This document shows positions 27,815 through 35,296 of a DNA stretch of 45,535 bases, piece after piece. The position numbers were made by a program, and so were the translations under genes. The stretch's first letter is position 1. The number at the start of each line of letters is the position of its first letter. The stretch spans positions 1-45,535 of the forward strand of contig JAHJIQ010000011.1 of assembly GCA_018823285.1 (NCBI GenBank), in the 5' to 3' direction. Source of the DNA: Pseudomonadota bacterium (GTDB lineage: Bacteria > Desulfobacterota > Desulfobulbia > Desulfobulbales > JAGXFP01). The notes under the pieces are model-generated. The model searched no databases and was not told where the DNA came from. It saw only the letters and a program-made list of their open reading frames with translations.

Positions 27815-29002
27815 ATGGCTTTATCGAAAAAAATGGTTGCATTCGCCGAGCGCTCATCGTGGATCAGGAAGATGTTTGAGGAAGGGGCTAAAATGAAAGC
27901 CCAGTTCGGCGCGGAGAATGTTTTCGACTTCAGCCTCGGCAACCCCGATGTGCCGCCGCCACCAGAATTTCTGCCGGCCATGCAACAGATTATCCGGGAA
28001 GAGGCGCCGGGGGTCCATGCCTACATGCCCAACACCGGCTACCAGACGGTGCGGGACGCCATCGCCGCCCAGATCGCCAAAGAGCAGGATATTGCCCTGA
28101 CCGGCAACGACATGCTGATGACCTGCGGCGCGGCCGGCGGTCTGAACGTGGTCATGAAGGCCCTGCTCGACCCGGGCGACGAGGTGGTGATCCTGGCCCC
28201 GTTCTTTGTCGAGTACAATTTCTACATCGACAACCACGGCGGCGTTACGAAAATCGTCAACACCACCGAGGATTTCAGCCTCGACCTCCCGGCCATTGAG
28301 CAAGCGCTCACAGCAAAAACCAAGGCAATCATCATCAACAGCCCCAACAACCCAACCGGCCAGGTCTATCCGGCGGACGATCTGGCGGTGCTCGGCAGGA
28401 TTCTTGAAGAGGCAGGGAAAAAATTCGCGACCACCATCTATCTGGTCGCCGACGAGCCGTATCGTAAAATCGTCTTCGACCACACCGAAGTTCCCTCGAT
28501 ATTCAAGGCCACGACCAGCACCATCCTGGTCTCCTCCTACTCCAAAGACCTGTCGCTGCCCGGGGAGCGGATCGGCTACATCGGCGTTCATCCGGAAATC
28601 GATGACAAACCGCTCCTGCTCGGGGCCATGGCCCTGGCCAACCGGATCCTGGGCTTCGTTAACGCCCCCGCCCTGATCCAGAGGGTGGTCGGCAAACTGC
28701 AGGGGGTTACGGTCGACAACTCGATTTACGAAAAAAGGCGGGAGATGTTCTGCCGGATTCTCCGGGATGCCGGCTATGAATTCGTACCGCCGAAAGGGGC
28801 CTTCTACCTTTTCCCGAAATCGCCGCTGGCCGATGACGTGAAATTTGTGAGCCTGCTGCAGGAGGAGAAGATTCTCGCCGTGCCCGGCAGGGGCTTTGGC
28901 CTGCCCGGCTATTTCCGGCTCGCCTTCTGCGTCGAGGACTCGGTCATCGAACGTTCCGCCCCCGGCTTTCAAAGAGCGATTGCCGCGGCCCGGGCGCTTT
29001 AA
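27815..29002 (+). CDS. PLP-dependent class I/II aminotransferase
   Basis: The 395-residue fold-type I aminotransferase has DFSLGNPDVPPP, the substrate loop GYQTVRDAIA, the PLP-binding NSPNNPTGQVYP and VADEPYRKIVFD, and the Schiff-base lysine K244 in SSYSKDLSLPGERIGYIG. It belongs to the broad aspartate/aromatic aminotransferase group and acts in the cytoplasm. AAAAGGAGC precedes the ATG. Its presence after ior, paaK and liv suggests it feeds 2-oxo acids (phenylpyruvate, indolepyruvate) to IorAB, though the KtrAB genes lie between. The specific substrate cannot be read from sequence. Confidence 0.92.
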   Translation: MALSKKMVAFAERSSWIRKMFEEGAKMKAQFGAENVFDFSLGNPDVPPPPEFLPAMQQIIREEAPGVHAYMPNTGYQTVRDAIAAQIAKEQDIALTGNDMLMTCGAAGGLNVVMKALLDPGDEVVILAPFFVEYNFYIDNHGGVTKIVNTTEDFSLDLPAIEQALTAKTKAIIINSPNNPTGQVYPADDLAVLGRILEEAGKKFATTIYLVADEPYRKIVFDHTEVPSIFKATTSTILVSSYSKDLSLPGERIGYIGVHPEIDDKPLLLGAMALANRILGFVNAPALIQRVVGKLQGVTVDNSIYEKRREMFCRILRDAGYEFVPPKGAFYLFPKSPLADDVKFVSLLQEEKILAVPGRGFGLPGYFRLAFCVEDSVIERSAPGFQRAIAAARAL

Positions 29003-29110
29003 AAAAGGAGCGGGCGCGAAACTTCCGGAATCCCTTCTCAACCGGAGTCTTTGCGTATTCTTCGGGCGATACCGTTTGCCGCCGTCCAGCAGAAAAATGA
29101 AAAGGATTCC

Positions 29111-30346
29111 ATGACCCCCAAAGCTCCCCGCATCCATTACGGCTGGCATATTGTCTGGAGCGGCACCCTCGGCATCTTCGCCTGCCTCGGGCTGGGCCGC
29201 TTCGCGCTGGGCATGCTCTTGCCGGCCATGGGTGAGTCGCTTGGCTTGAGCTATACCCAGATGGGGCTGATCTCCACCTCGAACTTCACCGGCTACCTGC
29301 TGTCGGTCCTGGGCTGCAGCCTCCTGACCGCAAGGATCGGCCACCGGCTGGTTATCTTCCTGGCCCTGATCCTGATCGGCGGCTCAATGGTCCTGATCGG
29401 CCGGGCCGAACTTTTTATTTCCATCGTCCTCCTCTATTTCCTTACCGGCATCGGCAGCGGCGCGGCCAATGTGCCGATCATGGCCCTGGTTTCCGGCTGG
29501 TTTACCAAAAAAAAACGGGGCCGGGCCACCGGCTTTGCCGTGATCGGCAGCGGTTTTGCGATTCTTCTCGCGGGCAAACTTATTCCGATACTCAATGAAC
29601 AGGGCGGGGTCGATGGCTGGAGACTGGGCTGGATTACTCTCGGAATCATTGTCCTCGCGGCGGCACTGGTCTGTTTTCTGGTGCAACGCAACTCGCCGAA
29701 AGAAATGGGCCTTGAGCCTTATGGCCGGGAAGGGGGCGATACCACCGGGCCCCTGCCGGACATCGACCGCAGAATCGACCAAAAAACCGTTCTCCATCTC
29801 TGCGCGATCTATTTCCTGTTCGGCGCCACCTACGTGGTCTATGTGACCTTTTTTGTGACCTCTCTGGTCCGGGATCGCGGTTTCTCGGAGATGTCGGCGG
29901 GTAATTTCTGGGCCTGGGTCGGGGCGTTGAGCCTGATGTCTGGTCCGATCTTCGGCAGCATGTCCGACAGGTTCGGGCGAAAGGTTGCCCTGGTAACCGT
30001 ATTCTCGATCCAGGCCACCGCCTACCTGCTCGCCGGTCTGCAACAGGTCCCGGAGCTTTTCCTTTATGCCTCCATCGGCTGTTTCGGCATCACCGCCTGG
30101 GCGATTCCTTCGATCATCGCCGCTATGGTAGGCGATCTGGCCGGACCACAGAAAGCGGCCCGGGTCTTCGGTTTTGTCACCTTCATCTTTTCCCTGGGCC
30201 AGATCTCCGCCCCGGCGGTGGCAGGGATTCTCGCCGAACAATCGGGCAGCTTCTCGTCAAGCTTCTTGGCGACGGCTGGTCTTGCAGCCCTGGGTGCTGT
30301 TCTTGCAGGTTTTCTGACGCAAAAACCCCTGAAATGTGAAGGATGA
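29111..30346 (+). CDS. Major facilitator superfamily transporter
   Basis: From ATG 29111 the protein has 411 residues and about twelve hydrophobic helices; the 20 upstream codons are not membrane-like. The intracellular loop motif SDRFGRK after helix eight and the paired LTARIGHR after helix two are MFS features. The N-terminus (HYGWHIVWSGTLGIFACLGLGRFALGM) resembles the CynX/YbfB/OFA-like group, which export or import small anions or amino-acid-like compounds. The substrate is unknown. AAGGA stands close to the ATG. It follows the aminotransferase by 108 bases and may be its co-transcribed transporter. Confidence 0.88.
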   Translation: MTPKAPRIHYGWHIVWSGTLGIFACLGLGRFALGMLLPAMGESLGLSYTQMGLISTSNFTGYLLSVLGCSLLTARIGHRLVIFLALILIGGSMVLIGRAELFISIVLLYFLTGIGSGAANVPIMALVSGWFTKKKRGRATGFAVIGSGFAILLAGKLIPILNEQGGVDGWRLGWITLGIIVLAAALVCFLVQRNSPKEMGLEPYGREGGDTTGPLPDIDRRIDQKTVLHLCAIYFLFGATYVVYVTFFVTSLVRDRGFSEMSAGNFWAWVGALSLMSGPIFGSMSDRFGRKVALVTVFSIQATAYLLAGLQQVPELFLYASIGCFGITAWAIPSIIAAMVGDLAGPQKAARVFGFVTFIFSLGQISAPAVAGILAEQSGSFSSSFLATAGLAALGAVLAGFLTQKPLKCEG

Positions 30347-30359
30347 GCCGTCTGATATC

Positions 30360-30830
30360 ATGATCCACTTAAACGAATCACTTCTCCAGTTCATCAAATA
30401 CGCGATCTGCGGCGGTCTTGCCACCGCAGCCCACATCATCTTCTTTCACCTGGCGGCGTGGAAGATCTTCCCGGCTTTACGGGAAAATGATTACGCCGTG
30501 GAATTCCTGGACCTCCCCGTTGCCGATATCGATGACCCGACCAGGGCCAGAAATTCGATGTCCAGCAATGTTCTCGCCTTCGTCTTCTCAAATATGGTCG
30601 CCTATATCCTGAATATCTTCTGGGTCTTCGAGCGAGGGAGGCACCCCATCGTTATTGAAATCGCCCTCTTTTATCTCGTCTCCGGGATCAGCACCCTGAT
30701 CGGCACCCTGCTGATGGGTTTTCTGATCAAAAGGTTCGGACTGCTGACCAGCCACGCCTTTGCCACCAATATCGTCTCGGCGGTCCTGATCAACTATGTT
30801 GTCCGCAAATACTTTATCTTCTACGGATAA
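30360..30830 (+). CDS. GtrA-like four-helix membrane protein
   Basis: From ATG 30360 the protein has 156 residues (a GTG at 30336 would add eight). It starts as GtrA proteins do (LLQFIKYAICGGLATAAHI), has about four transmembrane helices and ends VLINYVVRKYFIFYG. GtrA proteins are thought to flip polyprenyl-linked sugars or assist cell-surface polysaccharide synthesis. An unusual hydrophilic insert of about 35 residues (around FPALRENDYAVEFLDLPVAD) separates helices one and two. No glycosyltransferase is next to it. Neither start has a clear ribosome-binding site, and translation may be coupled to the overlapping end of the MFS gene. Confidence 0.82.
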   Translation: MIHLNESLLQFIKYAICGGLATAAHIIFFHLAAWKIFPALRENDYAVEFLDLPVADIDDPTRARNSMSSNVLAFVFSNMVAYILNIFWVFERGRHPIVIEIALFYLVSGISTLIGTLLMGFLIKRFGLLTSHAFATNIVSAVLINYVVRKYFIFYG

Positions 30831-30954
30831 CTCACACCGTTGAGCAGGCACGGTGACAAGGGATCCCTCGCCTTGCCAGATTTTCACCCATGCCTGAAGA
30901 TACGGTAATCCTTGCAACTCTCAGGAAAGCATTCAAAAAACGGTGACAAAGATA

Positions 30955-30984
30955 TTGACACCACCCCCATCCTCCTGCTAGGTA
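30955..30984 (+). promoter_or_regulatory. Sigma-70-like promoter candidate
   Basis: A perfect TTGACA (30955-30960) with TAGGTA 18 bases later (30979-30984) lies about 40 bases before the small exported protein gene at 31026. The -35 matches perfectly; the -10 is weak. Confidence 0.3.
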
Positions 30985-31025
30985 TTTCTAATATTGAAAC
31001 CCCTGGCTGAAAAGAAGAAGAAATC

Positions 31026-31466
31026 ATGAAAACATACTTTGTCATGCTCGTATTGCTACTGGTAGCCATAACACCAACAACTACTCTGGCAAGAAACAGC
31101 GTTGACCGCTACTTGATCAAAGAGGCCCTTGCTCAGGAAAAAGCCAAAGCAAAGCTGGATGGCAGGATCAAGTTTTTCTTCGGGGACAAATACAACGGAA
31201 AAGTTAAAAAAAGCTATGGGGTATTCAAGACCAACAAGAAAACCAACGCTTTTTTAAAATCTGATAAAGAGGCCTGTGAATGGGTCTTTCTGACCGCCAT
31301 GAAATCATTGCAGTCAAGAGCCCTCCAGCAGGGAGGCAACGCCGTAATCAATATCAGATCAAATTACAAAAATAACGAAATGAATCTGACCGATCATTTC
31401 ACGTGTGGGGCAGGAGCGGTCATCGCCGGAACGTCACTTAAAGGTGAAGTGGTCCGCATGGAATAA
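31026..31466 (+). CDS. Small exported protein of the family often mis-named 'excinuclease'
   Basis: The 146-residue protein has a signal peptide (KTYFVMLVLLLVAITPTTTLA). The mature part is the conserved small periplasmic family with KFFFGDKYNGKVKKSYGVF, KTNKKTNAFLKSDKEACEW and GGNAVINIRS, ending CGAGAVIAGTSLKGEVV. Members are commonly labelled excinuclease ATPase subunit in databases, but they have no ATPase motif and no DNA-repair domain; that name should not be used. Two conserved cysteines (in EACEW and FTCGAG) could form a disulfide. Function is unknown. It looks monocistronic with its own promoter candidate. Confidence 0.82.
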   Translation: MKTYFVMLVLLLVAITPTTTLARNSVDRYLIKEALAQEKAKAKLDGRIKFFFGDKYNGKVKKSYGVFKTNKKTNAFLKSDKEACEWVFLTAMKSLQSRALQQGGNAVINIRSNYKNNEMNLTDHFTCGAGAVIAGTSLKGEVVRME

Positions 31467-31618
31467 ACCGGCGTCATCACTCTCAATCTCCGGTGCCGAT
31501 CGAAAATCTTTTCCAACCCTTTTCAGCTGACCTGCATTGACCTGCGCTTACGAAATTATGCTAAAGTGATACATTGTTTTTCAGGAAAAAGAAAAATTGA
31601 GAGAAAGGGAGAACAATT

Positions 31619-32275
31619 ATGCACAGATTAAACGCGTTGCTTAAGATTTTGTTGTTACTGACAGCGGTCCAGATCCTCAGCGGTTGCGCGGTCGGTCAGA
31701 AATATGCAATAGAACAAGCCGATCCGAATCTTTCCCTTGCCGGCAGCGGCAGTGTTGCCGTTACTGTTCAGGATCAGCGGGAATACATTGTTTCCGGCCG
31801 CAATCAACCGCAGCTTGCCGGAATCATCAGGGGTGGCTGGGGGAATCCCTTTTTTGTCAGCACCACCAGCAACCGGCCGCTGGTAGAAGACATGGCCGAA
31901 TCACTTAGCAATTCGTTAAATAAAAAAGGATTCAAAGTCACCCCGGTGACCGTTCTGCCGCAGGACGATGCTGTCGCAGTTGCCGGGAAACTGACAACGG
32001 CAGGTGGCGACAAACTGATTCATCTCGGCCTTCTGGAATGGAAACCTGACATGGGAGCGGCCGGGAATCTCGGGCTTAAATTCGACTTCAGGCTGGCAGT
32101 TATGAACGGCTCGGGGAATGTTCTCGCACAAAAAGATCTCACCGGTTTCGATGATCTTGGTCAATTGCGGGGTGCGAGATTCATGGTCATCTATGAACAG
32201 AAGGTCCGAGAAGCATTCAGCAGCAAGATGGAACAGCTGTTCAATTCACCGGAAGTGCTGCAGGCTTTGAGATAG
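31619..32275 (+). CDS. Putative lipoprotein, YajG-like
   Basis: The 218-residue protein has a lipoprotein signal peptide (ALLKILLLLTAVQILSGC, lipobox LSGC). The mature domain (SVAVTVQDQREYIVSG, a GRNQPQLAGIIRGGWGNPF loop, DMAESLSNSLNKKGF) has the pattern of YajG/LptE-like outer-membrane lipoproteins, in which a short beta sheet packs on helices. A role in envelope maintenance is likely but unproven. AAAGGGAG precedes the ATG. A bidirectional terminator follows. Confidence 0.82.
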   Translation: MHRLNALLKILLLLTAVQILSGCAVGQKYAIEQADPNLSLAGSGSVAVTVQDQREYIVSGRNQPQLAGIIRGGWGNPFFVSTTSNRPLVEDMAESLSNSLNKKGFKVTPVTVLPQDDAVAVAGKLTTAGGDKLIHLGLLEWKPDMGAAGNLGLKFDFRLAVMNGSGNVLAQKDLTGFDDLGQLRGARFMVIYEQKVREAFSSKMEQLFNSPEVLQALR

Positions 32276-32297
32276 GATCAGAACAGCGTGGCATGGG

Positions 32298-32330
32298 AAA
32301 GGGGCCGAACCAGAATTCTCGGCCCCTTTT
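32298..32330 (+). terminator. Terminator between convergent genes
   Basis: An 11-bp perfect inverted repeat AAAGGGGCCGA (32298-32308) and TCGGCCCCTTT (32319-32329) continues into a T run, 22 bases after the lipoprotein stop. It could also serve the convergent cytochrome gene, though the minus-strand T run is short. Confidence 0.8.
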
Positions 32331-32339
32331 CCTGAACAT

Positions 32340-32630
32340 CTATTTCCCGCAAACTTTTTTTGCTTCCTCGTAAGGTTCGGAGAGGCAATTGACCAGCAGA
32401 ACCTTTTCTTCCGACTCAAGCTCAGCGCCGTTGGAAATCATCCAGTCAATCAACCCCTTCATCCTTTCCGGAGTACCACCCATCGCATTGCAAACCCGGT
32501 CGGTGTTATGACAATCATTGCAGACAGTGGTCAACAGCTTGGCGCATTGACCTTCAGCCGCAGCCTGCACTGCCCCAAGGGTTGAAAATAAAAGAAAAAC
32601 TGCAGCCAGAACCATATTTCGCTTCGCCAT
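32340..32630 (-). CDS. Small periplasmic monohaem cytochrome c
   Basis: The 96-residue precursor has a signal peptide (about 1-24, ending VQAAA) and a single haem-binding motif VCNDCH (C37, C40, H41). Mature size is about 70 residues, at the small end for class I cytochromes. Four more cysteines (29, 47, 82, 94) could form two disulfides, and M50, M57 or M64 could be the sixth haem ligand. It would be a periplasmic electron carrier; no partner is encoded nearby. The gene stands alone in minus orientation, with AGGAGG before the start. Confidence 0.8.
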   Translation of the reverse strand: MAKRNMVLAAVFLLFSTLGAVQAAAEGQCAKLLTTVCNDCHNTDRVCNAMGGTPERMKGLIDWMISNGAELESEEKVLLVNCLSEPYEEAKKVCGK

Positions 32631-32818
32631 TGGAATCCTCCTTTATCAGTTCCTTTGATCATAATATAGAAGACCTCGGGATAAAATGACAGTTTTTTTT
32701 AGAAATGATTCCTAAAAAAACCAGTCGGCTACCTTCCCAGTGCCGGTTCATTGACCAGCAAAAACAAGATCGACAGGACGGCATCAACGTCGTTTCCTAA
32801 GGGATGACTTTCGGGATA

Positions 32819-34339
32819 TCAGAAATCGACCGACAGCTGCAGACTCGCCCCGGCCTCTTTGGGGACCTCGTCATCATCAAACCGTTCCTTGGTCGAAGAC
32901 ATGGCCCCGGCCAGATCAAGTCTGACCGCCCACATATTCACGCCCAAACCGGCAGTATACACCCAATCGATATCGTCTTCGGCAAGATTTTTGTAAGCCC
33001 CACCCCGCAGGGCCAGGAAATGCCAGACATTCCACTCAAGACCGATCATGACATTCCGGGTCTCATAATTGCTCAAAGTGGTTTCATTTTCGGTCAGGTC
33101 GATATCCACCTCCAGAGTGAAGGTATCGACCGGAATAAAGGCCACCCCGAAAGTAACCTGGGGATCAATACGGACGTCGTCGAAAGTGACGGTCCCGGTG
33201 CTGAAAGCTATTGTGGGACCATCGAATTTCGGTGCGTTCAGGTTCCTGCCGATCAGGCCGACATTGAACATCGACATCCTGGCCATCAGACCGATATCGA
33301 TGCCGAAATTGTTGGTTTCTTCATACTGTTCATCGCTTTTTTTGACGGCCTCCCCGGAGTCGTTGTCGAAAACAATAACCTGGTTGCCATAGACGCGGCC
33401 TTTCATGAACTTGAGGTTTGCGCCGATGGAGAAGTGCTCGTTGAATGCATGGCCGTATGTGAGGGGAACCTCCCCGACCCCGAAGCCGGTGAAGAGAGCG
33501 GTGGTAGTGTTGTCATCGAGGGTGGAAGCGCCGGATTGGGTCGAAACACTCGCCAGGATATCAACGGTGCCCTGGACGTTAGCGGAAGTCAGTCCTTCCT
33601 GGTAGGCATAATAATCCAGGCGGTCAATGGCGGTTGCGGTCAGGCCGGTGGCAAGAAGCTGGGTCCGTTGCGCGGCATCAAATACCTGCGGGGTATACCC
33701 GGTGTAATCAGCCGGCATGGCAACAGCGGTGATGTCAGTTGAGAGATCGGCACCATTCACCCTCAACCCGAGATTGATGGTATCAATACTCAATACCCGG
33801 CCGGTGGCCTGAAAATATCCATGCCCGCCAATGCCGAAACTGCCGACCCGGATGCCCAATCCTCCGTTGGCATTGGCACTGATGGCATTCCCGGGATCAT
33901 CAAGTCCGTCAAGATCCTTGACCAGGCTGACCAGATTTTCAAGGTCGCCCTGGGATTGTATGCCATTTGTCGAAAGCATGTCCTGGTCGATCTTGTCAAG
34001 ATCATCGAGATACTCTCCGAATTTGTTGTGCTGCCGGTACCCGGCGCCCGCGGAAATATCCACCCCCCAGTCCTTGCTCCCCAGATCATTGTTGTCGGAG
34101 AGCTGCTTCTCCTTGTTCCCGAGAAGAGATTCGTCTTTTTTGCCGAAAAACCCGAAAGCCGCCGGGTTATAATACTGGGCTGAGGTGTCGTTGACCGATG
34201 CCACATTGGCCCCGGCCATCCCCGCCGCCCTCGGCCCCGCCATAAAGGTATCCATGGCGAAGAGGTGGGCAGATGGAAACAAAAGAGCTGCAACGCTCAA
34301 AACAATCAGCGCCTGGGGAACCTTTTTCAATCCTGACAT
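32819..34339 (-). CDS. TraF-like outer-membrane beta-barrel protein
   Basis: From ATG 34339, with GGAGGGAG just upstream, the protein has 506 residues. The frame is open to 34570, but the signal peptide (KKVPQALIVLSVAALLFPSA) fixes the start here. The mature N-terminus has FMAGPRAAGMAGANVASVND and TSAQYYNPAAFGFF, the signature of the TraF_2/FadL-like outer-membrane family frequent in delta-type proteobacteria. The rest consists of alternating beta strands (GLGIRVGSFGIGGHGYF, FSIGANLKFMKGRVYG, FNVGLIGRNLNAPKF) up to a C-terminal aromatic residue (LQLSVDF), as expected of a barrel. Despite the family name there is no conjugation system here. It may act in transport of hydrophobic compounds. Confidence 0.82.
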   Translation of the reverse strand: MSGLKKVPQALIVLSVAALLFPSAHLFAMDTFMAGPRAAGMAGANVASVNDTSAQYYNPAAFGFFGKKDESLLGNKEKQLSDNNDLGSKDWGVDISAGAGYRQHNKFGEYLDDLDKIDQDMLSTNGIQSQGDLENLVSLVKDLDGLDDPGNAISANANGGLGIRVGSFGIGGHGYFQATGRVLSIDTINLGLRVNGADLSTDITAVAMPADYTGYTPQVFDAAQRTQLLATGLTATAIDRLDYYAYQEGLTSANVQGTVDILASVSTQSGASTLDDNTTTALFTGFGVGEVPLTYGHAFNEHFSIGANLKFMKGRVYGNQVIVFDNDSGEAVKKSDEQYEETNNFGIDIGLMARMSMFNVGLIGRNLNAPKFDGPTIAFSTGTVTFDDVRIDPQVTFGVAFIPVDTFTLEVDIDLTENETTLSNYETRNVMIGLEWNVWHFLALRGGAYKNLAEDDIDWVYTAGLGVNMWAVRLDLAGAMSSTKERFDDDEVPKEAGASLQLSVDF

Positions 34340-34590
34340 TTCTCCCTCCATAAATTGACCGGCCCATCTTGTGGCCTTGTTTCGATCAATACAGGATATG
34401 AAAAATGGTGCCGCCGGATCAACCTTTAATTCGCGACTTCTGCAATCCCGATCACAACATCCGGAAAATAAGCGACATGAAGGAGATAATGAACGCAGAA
34501 AAGGGAACCACTTCGACACGGGAAGAAAGGAATAAAGCTTTAGCAAATCACGACAGAGTAGCGAAGCCAATCGAGATGGTCATTGCACCG

Positions 34591-35106
34591 CTATTCTTCA
34601 CGGACCACTCTCGATTCATGGACGGACCCACCATGTTCCTTTTTGAGTATCAGCCAGGTATACACCTTGATCTCGCCTTCGTTGCCCTGACTGTAGCTGA
34701 CCTGCAGAATATTGCCATCCTCGCAGAGTGAGGCCGGATAATCCGGGACAAGTTCATACCCGACAAATCCCCCATCAGGCTTGGTCAGCTTCTTGATCTG
34801 ATATCCGTCATATGCACAATGATCTGAAAAAAATGCTTCAGCTTTCCGGAGTGCTTCAGCGGCACCAATTTCTGGAACCAACTGTACCCGACCCGGTGCG
34901 GTGACCGGCCGGAAAGTGTACCCATCATTGGCGGCGTCAAGAATCACCAGCCGCTCCGCATCAGCGGCATACGTCCCGCCCACCAGAACCAGATTATATG
35001 TCCCGGCAATCTCTTTCCGGTCAACAACATCGCCCCTTTCTAGGGTTAGTGCTGCGCACCCGCCAATCACCAGATATAGAGCTGTAATAATTAGATATTT
35101 ATTCAT
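34591..35106 (-). CDS. Putative lipoprotein of unknown function
   Basis: The 171-residue protein has a short lipoprotein signal peptide (NKYLIITALYLVIGGC, lipobox VIGGC). The mature part shows no family I recognise: a beta-rich segment (EIAGTYNLVLVGGTY, AERLVILDAANDGYTF) and later NILQVSYSQGNEGEIKVYTW. Two cysteines (DHCAYDG and ASLCEDG) may pair. It lies 251 bases upstream of the TraF-like gene on the same strand and divergent from lon. Codon use is slightly more AT-rich than its neighbours. Confidence 0.75.
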   Translation of the reverse strand: MNKYLIITALYLVIGGCAALTLERGDVVDRKEIAGTYNLVLVGGTYAADAERLVILDAANDGYTFRPVTAPGRVQLVPEIGAAEALRKAEAFFSDHCAYDGYQIKKLTKPDGGFVGYELVPDYPASLCEDGNILQVSYSQGNEGEIKVYTWLILKKEHGGSVHESRVVREE

Positions 35107-35223
35107 AGCCCACCTCTTCTGATTTATCGTTTAACTCCCAACTGGCATACCAAGAACGTATGCATGAAACCGCCGGCGGTCAAATACCTCAACAACCATT
35201 CCATTTCAGGATGTTCACTCAAG

Positions 35224-35251
35224 TTGACAAGCAGGGCATAATGTTTATTCA
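35224..35251 (+). promoter_or_regulatory. Promoter candidate for lon
   Basis: TTGACA (35224-35229) and TATTCA (35246-35251), 16 bases apart, lie about 45 bases before the lon start in an AT-rich stretch. It looks like a housekeeping promoter; no CIRCE or clear heat-shock box was seen. Confidence 0.35.
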
Positions 35252-35296
35252 ATAGTAGGTAGAAAAAAAAACACACATCATCCCTGAAGGTCTACG

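Noticed and set aside
27854..29344. 496-codon open frame on the minus strand
   Set aside because: It lies entirely antisense to the aminotransferase and the start of the MFS gene, has low-complexity composition rich in G, D and R, and no domain.
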